DNA from: Monodelphis domestica
Lineage: Eukaryota > Chordata > Mammalia > Didelphimorphia > Didelphidae
Direction: 5' to 3'
Assembly (NCBI RefSeq): GCF_027887165.1
Contig: NC_077228.1
Location: forward strand, 215,628,953 to 215,692,952
DNA: 64,000 nt
Shown here piece by piece: positions 54,166-64,000 of the stretch. Position numbers and translations under genes: made by a program. Under the pieces are notes generated by a model, which saw only the letters and a program-made list of their open reading frames with translations, was not told the DNA's origin and searched no databases. Position 1 is the first letter of the stretch. Each line of letters begins with the position of its first letter.

Positions 54166-54890
54166 CCACTGTTTGTGGCTATTTCACAAACAGGCAAGTT
54201 GCCCAGCCTCTTAGCTACGTGATATGGAATGACTTATCAGCTCACTGTCTAGTGTGTTTCCAAGATGCCAAGGTTTCTCGGCAACATATTTTCACCTTGC
54301 TGAAATTCTTTACAAGGGACATGAGCATCATACCACCATTTGTTTCTGTCAGAAATATTTTAAGTTGAACTCATTACTGATTGGTAGACTTCCTTCAGCT
54401 GATCTCTTAGTTAAGAGATATATTTTTGAGTTGGGCATTACTATATCTTCACCATTTTCTGAGACTGCAAAGTATGTCATCAGGGAAACATTACTCATGT
54501 TGACTCCATCCAAAGATGACTTTGGGTCTAAACCAACATAGATAGTTTTGTCTTAATCAGGTTATCAAAAAGATGAGAATGAATAACTTACCATTTCCAA
54601 AAAGACTCATAGCTTGAACATTTTAATCATACAGTGCTAAATGGGAGAGAGATCCTGAAGCACAAACAGAAATCTCAGTAGTGTGAATGCATGGTATTTC
54701 TAGCACAAACACAGAATGCTAGTAGGAGTAATGTCTTGGGCTTTACACTGTGTTTGCTGATATTTGGATGACAGGTATACCTATGTTGGGTCTAAGTTGA
54801 AAAGGAATCCACCATTGCTAGTTCTGCCCCCATACAGAAGAAGAAAAATTCAGTTCCACATAGCAGCTAAAGATAACTACCACACACACA
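54166..54890. other. Repeat-poor block with an unassigned minus-strand frame
   Basis: No repeat recognised. On the minus strand about 54545-54355 is open for about 63 codons, including YVGLDPKSSLDGVNMSNVSL and IYLLTKRSAEGSLPISNEFN; the composition looks protein-like but I recognise no family. The overlapping plus-strand 95-codon frame (54254-54541) is equally unsupported. Confidence 0.2.
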
Positions 54891-54892
54891 AA

Positions 54893-55965
54893 AAAAATGG
54901 AAAATGAGGGGATGCCCTTCATTTTATTTTTTATTTTTTATTTATTTTTATTTTATTTTTTAAATAATATTTTATTTGGTCATTTCCAAGCATTATTCAT
55001 TTTCTTTTCCTCCCGCTCACCCCCCATAGCCGACATGTGATTCCACTGGGTGTCACATGTGTTCTTGATTCGAACCCATTTCTATGTTGTCAATATTTGC
55101 ATTAGAGTTTCGTTTAGAGTCTCTCCTCTTTCATGTCCCCTCAACCACTGTAGTCAAGCAGTTGCTTTTCCTCGGTGTTTCCACTCCCATAGTTTATCCT
55201 TTGCTTATGCATAGTGTTTTTTCTCCTAGATCCCTGCAGATTGTTCCGGGCCATTACACCACCACCAATGGAGAAGTTCATTACATTCGATTATACCACA
55301 GTGTATCAGTCTCTGTGTACAATGTTCTCCTGGTTCTGCTCCTCTCGCTCTGCATCACTTCCTGGAGGTTGTTCCAGTCTCCATGGAATTCCTCCACTTT
55401 ATTATTCCTTTTAGGGGATGCCCTTCAATTGGGGATTGGCTGAACAAATTGTGGTATATGTTGGTGATGGAATACTATTGTGCTCAAAGGAATAATGAAC
55501 TGGAGGGATTCCACGTGAATTGGAATTACCTCCAGGAACTGATGCAGAGCGAAAGGAGAAGAACCAGGAGAACACTGTAAACATAGATGGATACACTGTG
55601 GTACAATTGAATGTAATGGACTTCTCTACTAGTAGCAATGCAATGATCCAGAACTATGAGAAAAAACGCTATCCACATCCAGAGAAAGAAATGTGGGAGT
55701 AGAAACACCAAAGAAACACAACTGCTTGATCACATGTGTCGATGGGGGTCATGATTGGGGATGTAGACTCTAAATGATTGCCCTACTGCAATTATCAATA
55801 ACATGGAAATAGGTCAATCAATGACACATGTTAAACCAGTGAAGTTGCTCCTTGGCTGTGGGAGGGGGGTGAGAGGACAGGAGGGAAAGAACATGAATCA
55901 CGTAACCATGGAAAAATTTTCTTAATTATTGAATTAAAAATTTTTTTTAAAAACATAACTGCCAT
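54893..55965 (+). repeat. LINE-1 3' end interrupted by an antisense LINE-1
   Basis: Pieces 54893-54921 and 55428-55965: ORF2 C-terminus (GGATTGGCTGAACAAATTGT, frame WLNKLWYMLVMEYYCAQRN), then 3'UTR (GATGTAGACTCTAAATGATT, GTGAGAGGACAGGAGGGAAA) and A-rich tail. Confidence 0.9.
54922..55413 (-). repeat. Young antisense LINE-1 with perfect 14-bp TSD
   Basis: 492 bp; the TSD GGGGATGCCCTTCA is perfect at 54908-54921 and 55414-55427. Same 3'UTR subfamily as 21531-22093 (complement words CATAGTTTATCCTTTGCTTA, GAGTTTCGTTTAGAGTCTCT). Inserted into another LINE-1. Confidence 0.95.
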
Positions 55966-56024
55966 ATCCCCCAAGTCATCTCTTTTCTAGGCTAAATGCT
56001 ATCATTTGGCATAGATGGCATCCT

Positions 56025-56340
56025 CATCAAATTTACAGTGACACAAAATTGGGAAGTATGAAGAATTGGATGGCAAAGTCAGGATCCAGAGACCTTGACA
56101 GACTATAATATAGGGTTGACTCTAATAAGATAAAATTAAATAGAAATTCATGTAAAGTTTTAATGCTTACATTTAGAAAATTGATTTCACAAATATAATA
56201 TGGGGGAGGCATAAGTACATGGGAATTTTTCCACAAAAGATCTGAGAATTTTAGTGGGCCAAAAGCTCAGTGTGAGTCAGCAGTACAATGTGGCAGCCAA
56301 AAAAGCTAAATTCTATCTTGGGCTGCATTAACAGAGATTA
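56025..56340 (+). repeat. CR1/L3-type LINE 3' region
   Basis: CCAAAAGCTCAGTGTGAGTC, AGTACAATGTGGCAGCCAAA, AAAGCTAAATTCTATCTTGG, GCTGCATTAACAGAGA: the known CR1/L3 phrase GATGTGGC[A/T]GCCAAAAAAGC. Confidence 0.7.
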
Positions 56341-56780
56341 TTGTTGTTGTTTGTCCTTTGTTTTTGAAGAGGATGAAGGACATCATAGAGTGATGTATTA
56401 GCTTGTGCATGAATTGCAATTAAATGAGGCAGTCACACAAAGTTGTCATCCTCACTATCTATTCCAGAGTTATCCACTTCCAGTGGCAAGACAAAAGTCC
56501 AGGTGACTGGTGATGGCTAGGGATGCAGTGAATGACCTTGGCTTCTTCAATGTCTTAAGCACTCCACAGCACCTGCTTCTGCCACTTTAAAGGATTTTGG
56601 AACAAATCATTTTCATGTGCGTATTCCCCTGGGGAAAGTTTTCAAATGCCTGGGGGGAGACAGTACTCTAACTCACTGATGGGTTTGAGGCCTGTCAATT
56701 ACCCTCAACATGGTTTAGACCTTGTGTTTAGATGGTTTATGAGTGTGTGGCCACTACACTACAGGCCCAAAATCAAACCA
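56341..56780 (+). repeat. Dispersed repeat 'X' copy 5
   Basis: GTTTGTCCTTTGTTTTTGAA, GAGGCAGTCACACAAAGTTG, AAGACAAAAGTCCAGGTGAC, GATGCAGTGAATGACCTTGG. Confidence 0.65.
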
Positions 56781-56861
56781 CAAGCTTCTTCCTAATTAAG
56801 GGAGGAATGACTTCCAAGAATGAGGTGGTCTAGTCTCACCATACAATGATAGGTAAAAGCA

Positions 56862-57397
56862 TCATTCTCAAACTTTTTAATCTCAGGATCCCTTTACACT
56901 CTTAAAAATTATTGAGGATCCCAAAGAGCTTTCATTTCTGTGAATTACATCTATGATATTGCCATATTGGAAATGAAAACTCATATAGTTTAAAATATTT
57001 ATTAATCCATTTCAGAAAACAGTAATAAGCCCATTTTATGTTAACCAAAGTAACATTTTTATGAAAAATAACTACATTTTTTCAAAACAAAAAAATTCAT
57101 GAAAAGAATGGCATTGCTTTGCATATTTTTGCAAATCTCTTTAATGTCTGGCTTAATAAAAGACAGTTGGATTCTCATATCTGAGTCTGCAGTCAATCTG
57201 CTGTAATATGTTGTTTTGGTTGAAGTATATGAAGAAAAATCTGGTTTCACAAAGATATTTCTTTGGGAAATGGAGGAGTAGTTTAATGAGAAAACAATAT
57301 CTTAATATTGTTATGAAAATAGTTTTGACCTCAAGGACATTTTGAAATGGTCTTGGGAACTTCCAACTTTACAGATCACAATTTGAAGACCATTGAG
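56862..57397 (+). mobile_element. Mammal-wide hAT-type DNA transposon fossil
   Basis: Left end CATTCTCAAACTTTTTAATC; right end CACAATTTGAAGACCATTG, the degraded complement (ancestral form CAGTGGTTCTCAAACTTT). The inside follows a consensus known to me from placental genomes: GGATCCCAAAGAGCTTTCAT, TCTTTAATGTCTGGCTTAAT, GTTGTTTTGGTTGAAGTATA. This implies an age before the marsupial/placental split. About 535 bp, no coding capacity. Confidence 0.7.
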
Positions 57398-57429
57398 CAA
57401 AGAAGGATAGCTACAATTGGTTTTGGTTT

Positions 57430-57628
57430 TGAAATCCTTATCTTCCATCTTAAAATGGATACTGTGTATGGATTCCAAGGCAGAAGAGTGGTAAGAGCTA
57501 GACAATGGGAGTTAAGTGTCTTCCATAGGATCACATAATTAGGAAATGCCTGAGGTTAGATTTGAACCCAGGACCTCCCATCTTTAGACCTGGTTTTCAA
57601 TTCACTGAACCACCTAGGTTCACCAAGG
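57430..57628 (-). repeat. WSINE1-like SINE, antisense
   Basis: AATCCTTATCTTCCATCTTA, GTTAAGTGTCTTCCATAGGA, GATTTGAACCCAGGACCTCC, TCACTGAACCACCTAGGTT. Confidence 0.85.
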
Positions 57629-57819
57629 CAACTATAATCATGAAGGGCCTTGAGTCCTTGTAATACAGGAATATATTGAAAAAACAAGGTTTTCTTAATT
57701 TGAAGAAGAGAAAACTTGGGGGAATCATGATAATTCTCTTTGCGGGTTGTCTTATAAAACAGGTTTTTTACATTTTTTTTGTCTAACCCCATAGGTCAGA
57801 ATCAAGAATGATCGGTAGA

Positions 57820-58660
57820 GGTACCACCTTATAGCTAGCAAACTGGCCAATATGGCAGCAAAGGAAAGTGATAAATGTTGGAGGGGATGTGGCAAAATTG
57901 GAACACTAATGTATTTACCAGAATGGAGTTTGGAACTGATCCAACCATTTTGAAGGGTAATTTGGAACTATGCCCAAAGGACTTTAAAAGAATTTCCCTT
58001 TGATCCAGCCATACTACTGCCAGGTTTGTACCCCAAAGATATTAGAAGGAAAACTACTTGTACAAAAATATTCGTAGCCATGCACTTTGTAGTGACAAAA
58101 AAATGGAAAATGAGGGGATGCCCTTTGATTGGAGAATGGTTGAACAAATTGTGGCATGTGTTGGTGATGGAATACTATTGTGCTCAAAGGAATAATGAAC
58201 TGGAGGAATTCCATGTGAACTGGAAAAACCTCCAGGAATTAATGCAGAGTGAAAGGAGCAGAACCAGGAGAACATTGTACACAGAGAATGACATATTATG
58301 GCATAATCAAACGTAATAGACTTCTCTACTAGCAGCAATGCAATGATCCAGGACAATCCAGAAGAACTTATGAAAAAGAATGCTGTCCACATCAAGAGAA
58401 AGAACTGTGGGAGCAGAAATATAGAAGAAAAACATATGATCAATCACATAGTTCTATGGGGATATGATTAGGGTTTTGATGTCAAACGTTTACTCTATTG
58501 CAAATATGAATAACATGTAAATAGGTTTTGAATAATGATACATCTATAACCAAGCAGAATTGCTTGTCACCTCCAGGAGGGGGGAGGGAAGAGGGATGGG
58601 AAAAATCATGAATCATGTAATCATGAAAAAATATTCTAAATTTTACAAATTAAAAAAAGA
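57820..58660 (+). repeat. LINE-1 3' part (ORF2 end and 3'UTR)
   Basis: GATAAATGTTGGAGGGGATG; the frame at 58026 on reads PKDIRRKTTCTKIFVAMHF, GEWLNKLWHVLVMEYYCAQ. It ends in an A-rich tail. The probable TSD AAGAATGATCGGTAGA (57804-57819) and AAGAATGATGGGTCTA (58661-58676) matches at 14 of 16; the right copy lies inside the palindrome. Confidence 0.85.
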
Positions 58661-58711
58661 AAGAATGATGGGTCTACCCATCATTCTTTCTTTTTTTAAT
58701 TTGTAAAATTT
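58638..58711. repeat. Perfect palindrome, 36-bp arms, 2-nt centre
   Basis: Left arm 58638-58673 (starts AAATTTTACAAATTAAAA), centre CT, right arm 58676-58711, exact reverse complement. The left arm is the LINE-1 3' terminus plus most of the right TSD, so the right arm is an inverted copy of the L1 tail. Followed by a T-rich run and the antisense SINE. Confidence 0.95.
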
Positions 58712-58729
58712 TTTGTTTTTTTGTTGTTT

Positions 58730-58938
58730 TTTTTTTAACTCTTACCTTCCATCTTAGAATCAATACTATATATTGGTTGGTTCCAAGGCAGAAGAGCAGT
58801 AAGGGCTAGGCAATGGGAGTTAAGTGACTTGCCCAGGGTCAGATAGCTAGGAAGTATCTGAGGCCAGATTTGAACCTAGGACCTCCCATCTCTAGACCTG
58901 ACTCTCAACCCCCTGAACCATCCAGTTACTCCCTAGAA
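58730..58938 (-). repeat. WSINE1-like SINE, antisense
   Basis: Begins after a long T run: AACTCTTACCTTCCATCTTA, GTTAAGTGACTTGCCCAGGG, CCAGATTTGAACCTAGGACC. A TTGG duplication lies near 58773. Confidence 0.9.
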
Positions 58939-59164
58939 TCTTTTTAAAAGGTCAATTTAGGCTTGATTTCTGGGGGGTAAAAATTCATGACTAGAACTAT
59001 GCCAAAGTAGAATGAGTTGCTTTGAGAAGTGATGTGTTCCCTCTCTTTAGAAGTCTTTAGATGGAGGCTAGATGACAGTTTATCTGGTCTGTCATAGTGG
59101 GAATTCCTTTCAAATATGGGTTGAATTATATGACTCTGAAATTCCAAATTTTGTAAGCCTATAA

Positions 59165-60270
59165 CTAATCTTTATGACATGAACTCCAAGTCCTTCACCA
59201 TCCAGCTCTCCTCTGCTCTCCTTTGGCTGCTCTTTAACTTGTCAAAAGTCTTTCCTAAAATATCGTGGTCAGAATTGAAGATTATACTCCAAATGTGTCT
59301 GAGTATAGCAGAGTACATTGAGACTGTCAACTCTGTTTTCCTGGAAACTGTCTCTTGTAATGCAGCCCAATATGGCATTAGCTTTTTTGGATGCCACAGC
59401 ACCCTGTTAAATCATAGTGAGCTTATAGCCCAATAAAAAATAAAAAGAGAAAACATTTTTTTCAGTCAAACTACTATAACTCTGCTATTTTGTATCTGAG
59501 AGGTCAATTTTGGGAGTATAAATGTAAGCATCTATATGTATCTCTTATAAATTTCATCTTATTAGATTTGGCCCAATGGTCTAGCTTATCAATGTCTTTT
59601 TGAATTCTGACTTGTATTCAGTATATTAGCTATCCCTCCCACCTTTGGTCATCCGAAAATTTGATAAGCTTACTATTTATACCGTTACCCAAGTCATTGA
59701 TAAAAACATTGCACCATGAAGTTCCAAGTAAAGTTCTGTGTGGCACTCTGATGCCTTCCTTTAGACCCACTGAACATCAAATTATAAGTGGCTCCTCTTA
59801 GGGCCTGACCATTTTATTTGTTTTAATAGAGTGCCCAGTCTGGAATCAGAATAACTCATCTTCCTGAGTTCATCTAACCTCAGATATCACTACTGCATAT
59901 GACCCTGGGGAAGCCACAACTCTGTTTGCTCAGTTTCCTCATCTGTAAAATAACCTGGAGAAGGAAATGGCAAACCACTCCAGTATCTTTGCCAAGAAAA
60001 CTCTAAATGGGGTCATGAAGAATCAGACACGGCTGAAATGACTGAACGACTACCATTAGCAATCTTTTCCATTAAAAAAGCATGAGAGACTAACAGATGA
60101 CTTCCTAAAATCTAAGTAAACTCAATATAACATTCCCCAGATTGGTCAATTTTGTTCTCCTATCAAGAAAGTAAATTAATTTAACCTAGAATGATCTGCT
60201 CTTAATGAAACCATCGTCTTTTTGTAATCACTGCTTCCTTTTCTAGATATTCACTTGCCATTACTTGAGT
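59165..60270 (-). repeat. CR1/L3-type LINE 5' region, antisense, split by Mar1
   Basis: The plus strand carries the familiar complement phrases of a CR1-class element: GAATTGAAGATTATACTCCA, AATGTGTCTGAGTATAGCAG, GCATTAGCTTTTTTGGATGC, ATTAGCTATCCCTCCCACCT, TTTGATAAGCTTACTATTTA, AAGTTCTGTGTGGCACTCTG; after the Mar1, AATGAAACCATCGTCTTTTT and GTAATCACTGCTTCCTTTTC. About 870 bp of CR1 in total. Orientation is by comparison with CR1 as I know it. Confidence 0.7.
59826..60055 (+). repeat. Mar1-type CORE-SINE inside CR1/L3
   Basis: Head truncated; TTTGCTCAGTTTCCTCATCT, GGCAAACCACTCCAGTATCT, GAATCAGACACGGCTGAAAT. Confidence 0.85.
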
Positions 60271-60465
60271 CAGTGTGGTAGAGTAGATGGAATGTCAGAC
60301 TTGAAGTTTAAAAGACCTGAATTCAAATCCCACTTCAGAGAGTTACCATCTGCATCATACTGGACAAGTTAATTAAAGAGAAATTTATATGGATTTATTA
60401 AGAACCTTTATGTGCCAGGCACCATGCTACTTGTTTTACAAATATTTTCTTATTTGATCTTTAAA
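60262..60465. repeat. MIR-type fragments in both orientations
   Basis: 60262-60380 plus-strand MIR (GACCTGAATTCAAATCCCAC); 60395-60465 antisense tail (TTATGTGCCAGGCACCATGC, TATTTTCTTATTTGATC). Confidence 0.6.
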
Positions 60466-60668
60466 AAAAATCTAACCTTCTGTTTCTGAATCAATATTAA
60501 GTATCATCTCCAAGGCAGAAGAATAGACAATTGGGGTCAACTGACTTGCCTAACGTCACATAGCTAGGAAATGTCTGAGGCCAGAATTGAACCAGAGACT
60601 CTTGAACCAGAGACTCCTGGTCTCTGTGTCTGACACTCTCCCCACTGAGCTACCTAGCTGGTCCTTCA
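60466..60668 (-). repeat. WSINE1-like SINE, antisense, with 16-bp internal duplication
   Basis: TTGGGGTCAACTGACTTGCC, ACATAGCTAGGAAATGTCTG, CCCACTGAGCTACCTAGCTG. The word TTGAACCAGAGACTC occurs twice in tandem (about 60586-60620). Confidence 0.85.
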
Positions 60669-61010
60669 TTTGAGCTTAACCTTTATGGATCTTATCTTCT
60701 TTAAATCTAATCCCTTTGCTTAAAATGAGGCACCTAAGTAGTCTTTTTGTACTCTAAATTCATGATCCTATAAGCAGTTGACTAATTTGGGACAGTCAAT
60801 AATTAGTTTAACATCAAATATATGTATGAGGTAGAATTGATATGGAAGTCTCTTGGGGAACAGGGGAGAGGTGTTAAACTGACAGTAATGAGAGTCAATT
60901 CTAGGCAGTGCCATGAAATTAGTTCTTATATAATTTATCTGGAAAGTCTGTGGAGGAATTGTTTAAGGGGCCCAGTATGTATTGAGCTTTTAGATATCCT
61001 TTAGGTATTT
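60669..61010. other. No clear element
   Basis: CR1/MIR-like scraps possible; nothing firm. Confidence 0.25.
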
Positions 61011-61014
61011 CTCT

Positions 61015-61208
61015 TCCAATTATTTTACCCTTATTTACTATCTTAGTAACAACCCTAGATAGAAAATAGAAGATTTAAGGGCTAGGCAAACAGGATTAAG
61101 TGACTTGCCCAGAGTCATACAGCTAGGAATTGTGTGAGGTCAGATTTGAATCTAGATCCTCTTGGCTCCAGGTCTGGTGCTCTATCCACTCTACTACCTA
61201 GTTGCTCT
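61015..61208 (-). repeat. WSINE1-like SINE, antisense, diverged
   Basis: GATTAAGTGACTTGCCCAGA, AGATTTGAATCTAGATCCTC, CTCTATCCACTCTACTACCT. Confidence 0.8.
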
Positions 61209-61779
61209 CTTCTGATATTTCTGCATCTCCTCAAAGGGTTTGTGTATCTATCTTCAGTGAACATGAGAAGCAGACAGTCAGAGAAACAAAAACAGAGACA
61301 GCAAACAGATAAAGAGACAGAAAAGGGGAGCTCTCTCAAAATTCTGACTAATAATCCTGGAAAAGCTTACCTTTACTGGATTTAGGCAAATGGCTTTGCT
61401 GTGCAATGATTCCCTGCTATGTTCCCCCTCCCACTCCCCTCCCTTCAACAAACACATTTTAAAGAAAATCAAATCAATTCTAAAACCCACAGCCTCTAGT
61501 GCTAAAATTCCATCTAGAGAAAAGGGGATTGGTTTTCATCAGCTGGGTGTGCTGGACAGCTCCCTCCCACTTACATGGGGCAACTTATTAACATTGAAAT
61601 ATCTGAACAATAAGAAAATATCGATGGTTCCTATGGTCAATACCAAGATTCATTGACCCAAGCAGCAAATATGGAAGATGGCAAATTCAAGGTCACTACC
61701 TGGAGGGACAAAAATAAATCTCAATAAGAACTCAAATAGAATATGAACATTGTTGTATATATTTTGTTAGCCTTCAATC
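61209..61779. other. Repeat-poor stretch
   Basis: No family recognised; frames here are short and unsupported. Confidence 0.3.
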
Positions 61780-62065
61780 AAATGATCAACAAGCATTTAT
61801 CAAGTACATTCTATGTGCCAGACACTGTGCCAAGCCCTGGGGACATAAAAGGCAAAAAAGAATGAAACAATCTCCACTAACAATGAGCATTCTATCAGAG
61901 GAGACAACATTTGCATATATAAATCAATACAGAAAAATATTATCAGAATAAACAAATGATAAATATGGTATAGTTAATGAGAGAGAGCACTAAGTCATCA
62001 AAGGATTCAGAAAAGGGTTTGTTTAGAAGATGATGCTTAAGTTGCACAAAGAATTAAGCAAGGGC

Positions 62066-63135
62066 CAGGCAGCTAGGTGGCTCAGTGGATTGAGAGTGAG
62101 GCCTGGAGTTGGGAGGACTTGGGTTCAAATTTGACCTTACATACCTCCTAGCTATGTGAGCCTAGGATAAGTCACTTAACTCCCAATTACCTTGTTCTTG
62201 CTTCTCTTCTGTCTTAGAACTGATTCTTAAACAAAAGGTTGTAGAGATTAAAATAGTGGAAGACAAACTGTAGTAGATATAAGAGTGGTTGTTAAAATTG
62301 TGACCGCAGAAAATATGGTTTCAAGACAGTGTCTTGTTTTAAATCAAATATAAGGTGGTCGCCAGAGAAAAATTCCCAATTATTAAATATACCCAAGTCA
62401 GCTGGGTTTTATAGAGATTTTAATTCATACAAATGAGGAATTAAAGAAAGAGAGAGAGAGAGAGAGAAAGGAAATAATGAGAAAAGGATAGGCCGGCCCA
62501 GGGCCCAAGCCCTAAGAGAAAGATCAGTGAATTCTTTATCCACTCACCACAAGATTTGTCCAAGCAAGGATTCTAGTGTTCAGAGAGAGACACCAGTTCA
62601 GCCAGCTCCATCTCCAGAGAGAGATTCTTCTGACAGCCTCTTCCTTCAAGGCAGCTTTTCCTCTCCTTTTAAAGGAAATTTTCTCCTATGTCACCTCCCC
62701 TAAGTTCTCACATCTACCAATCACAGTAGACGTTTTCCAAAGGACTGACCATTCTTAATTCATACCTAAGAAGGCTTGAACTTTTGATTAAGTTCACACC
62801 TGAAAAACCTCTGAGTAAGTTTCTCACCTCTTTGCTCCTTGTAAATTCACAAGTTGCCTGACCTTTATAGGTACTTAGCACCCTTTTTGCATTCGATCTA
62901 AAAATAGGCACAGCTTAAGAACTTTTGCCTTACTATAAATATGGGTTTAACTATTTTTAATTGTTCAGCAAGGAGTTTCTTCCCCTAAAGCAGGCTTAAG
63001 TAGGGGTGGAGTAGAGATCTCACATTCCTGATCTAAGTTCCTTCATTGTTTAAAATGGGGAATGGTCTTAACCAAATCTTATGAAGTATGGTCTAAGAAT
63101 TTTTAAGGTTCACAAGGTAAGGGTTTAAAAACATT
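62066..63135 (+). repeat. WSINE1-like SINE, split in its tail by an LTR
   Basis: SINE body 62066-62239 (GGCAGCTAGGTGGCTCAGTG to TTCTTAAACAAAAGGT). The final tail AGGTAAGGGTTTAAAA lies at 63115-63130 beyond the LTR. Confidence 0.9.
62240..63114 (-). mobile_element. Solo LTR of an endogenous retrovirus (family A, copy 2), antisense
   Basis: A fossil LTR of 875 bp, inverted relative to the copy at 8074-8972 and roughly nine-tenths identical where I aligned it by eye. Ends TGTAGAGATT and AAGGTTCACA (plus strand). The perfect 4-bp TSD AGGT (62236-62239 and 63115-63118) sits in a SINE tail. It carries an extra (GA)n run near 62450-62468. No internal region. Younger than the SINE it splits. Confidence 0.85.
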
Positions 63136-63344
63136 AAGCAAGAAATTCTATGAGGTAGCAATGAGAAGGAATTGCATAACAGGTATGGGGATTTGAAGTT
63201 CACAGGTATGGAGATGAGACCTAACATTGTGAGGAACAGAGAGGACAGTTTGACTAGAGGTTCATGAATCTGAAAGATGGTGATGTATCTGAAGCTGGAA
63301 AATAGATTTGGAGACAGGTTTTAAAGGGCTTTGAAATTCAGCGT

Positions 63345-64000
63345 TTTTGAGGTACCACCTCACATCTATCAGATTGACCAATCTGATAGTAAAGAGAAGT
63401 GATAAATATTGGAGAGGATGTGGCAAAATAGAACACTAATACATTGTTGGTGGAGTTGTGAATTGATCCACTCATTCTGAAAAGCAATTTGGAATTATGT
63501 CCAAAAGGCTATAAAAGTGTATATACCCTTTGATTCAGTAATTATCACACTGTCTAAAGACATTTTTAAAAAAAGAGTAAAGGGCCTACTTGTACAAAAA
63601 TATTTATAGCATCTCTTTTTGTGGTGGCAAAGAATTGGAAATAGAGAGGTATTCCTCAGTTGGGGAATGGTTAAACAAATTGTGGTATATGGTGGTGATG
63701 AAATAGTATCATGCTATAAGAAATGATGAACAGGCTGATTTCAGAAAGAGCTGAAGACCTACATGAACTGATGCAGAATGAAATAAGCAGAACCAGGAGA
63801 ACATTGTACACAGCAATATTATATGATGATCAACTGTGAAAGATTTAGTTACTCTCAGCAATACAATGATACAGGATCGTTTGAAGGATATGACAAAGAA
63901 TGCTATCCACATCCAGGGAAAGAACTGTTGGAATTGGATGCAGTCCAAAGCAGATGTTCTCATGGACCAGCAGTTCTACTTAGACCAGGGCATGTCTGGA
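63345..64000 (+). repeat. LINE-1 3' part, running off the window
   Basis: GAGGTACCACCTCACATCTA, TGTGGCAAAATAGAACACTA, CTTGTACAAAAATATTTATA, GGAATGGTTAAACAAATTGT, GAATGCTATCCACATCCAGG. ORF2 C-terminus and 3'UTR of an L1, 5'-truncated, with stops. Confidence 0.85.

Larger units (their letters stand above)
57640..59155 (+). repeat. CR1/L3 3' end interrupted by L1, palindrome and SINE
   Basis: CR1/L3 at 57640-57819 (GAAGAAGAGAAAACTTGGGG, GAATCATGATAATTCTCTTT) resumes at 58945-59155 (GGTCAATTTAGGCTTGATTT, GGGTTGAATTATATGACTCT). The gap holds a LINE-1, a palindrome and an antisense SINE. Confidence 0.7.
61780..63340 (+). repeat. Ancient repeat 'E', interrupted by SINE and LTR
   Basis: 61780-62065 (ATCAACAAGCATTTATCAAG, TCTATGTGCCAGACACTGTG) and 63136-63340 (GAGGAACAGAGAGGACAGTT, GAGACAGGTTTTAAAGGGCT). 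The fullest copy of this family in the window. Confidence 0.5.

Noticed and set aside
8074-63114. The two family A LTRs as ends of one provirus
   Set aside because: They are inverted relative to each other, 53 kb apart, have different TSDs and no viral internal region between them. Proviral LTRs are direct repeats sharing one TSD.

Overview
This window looks like intergenic or deep intronic DNA from a marsupial, probably an Australian one. The basis is the repeat content. A tRNA-derived SINE of the WSINE1 type (head GCAGCTGGGTGGCTCAGTGG) occurs about 25 times. CORE-SINEs of the Mar1 type, with a BovB/RTE-like tail, occur about 12 times. There are many 3' ends of marsupial LINE-1 subfamilies, plus older MIR, L2 and CR1/L3 copies. 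I found no intact host protein-coding exon, no rRNA or tRNA gene, no CRISPR array and no bacterial-type operon. Nearly all open frames of 60-150 codons fall inside repeats or simple-sequence DNA. The family names are from memory; no database search was run.

Layout. 1-7.2 kb: unique DNA with scattered SINEs, an L2 reverse-transcriptase remnant (4.2-5.1 kb) and a (GAAA)n tract of about 360 bp grown from a Mar1 tail. 7.2-9.4 kb: an old LINE-1 carrying a second LINE-1 tail, a SINE and a solo LTR. 9.4-21.3 kb: SINE, L2, CR1 and LINE-1 fragments, an inverted pair of an unrecognised segment of about 165 bp (12.4 and 13.6 kb), and several repeat-free blocks. 21.3-24.6 kb: a CORE-SINE, a young LINE-1 with a perfect 16-bp target-site duplication (TSD), and an antisense LINE-1 split by an LTR. 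27.5-30.8 kb: a decayed antisense LINE-1 ORF2 interrupted by a SINE and a hAT-type DNA element. 31.9-37.5 kb: the longest LINE-1 (5'UTR, ORF1, endonuclease, RT with FADD box), lacking its 3' end and followed by LTR-like sequence. 41.4-43.4 kb: a processed pseudogene of the mitochondrial deacylase SIRT3 on the minus strand, itself hit by three later retro-insertions. 44.2-44.9 kb: another solo LTR. 45-54 kb: SINEs, MIRs, a hAT element and repeat-free blocks. 55-64 kb: nested LINE-1s, a mammal-wide hAT fossil, CR1/L3 remnants in both orientations, a perfect 36-bp-arm palindrome at a LINE-1 tail, and a second copy (inverted) of the LTR family seen at 8 kb.

No genes work together here. The interest lies in the insertion order, which many TSDs let one read directly, and in a few structures that simple insertion does not explain: a composite SINE insertion sharing 5' flank with a neighbouring inverted SINE, the palindrome, the 165-bp inverted pair, a triplicated SINE head, and repeat-free AT-rich blocks that could be conserved non-coding elements.
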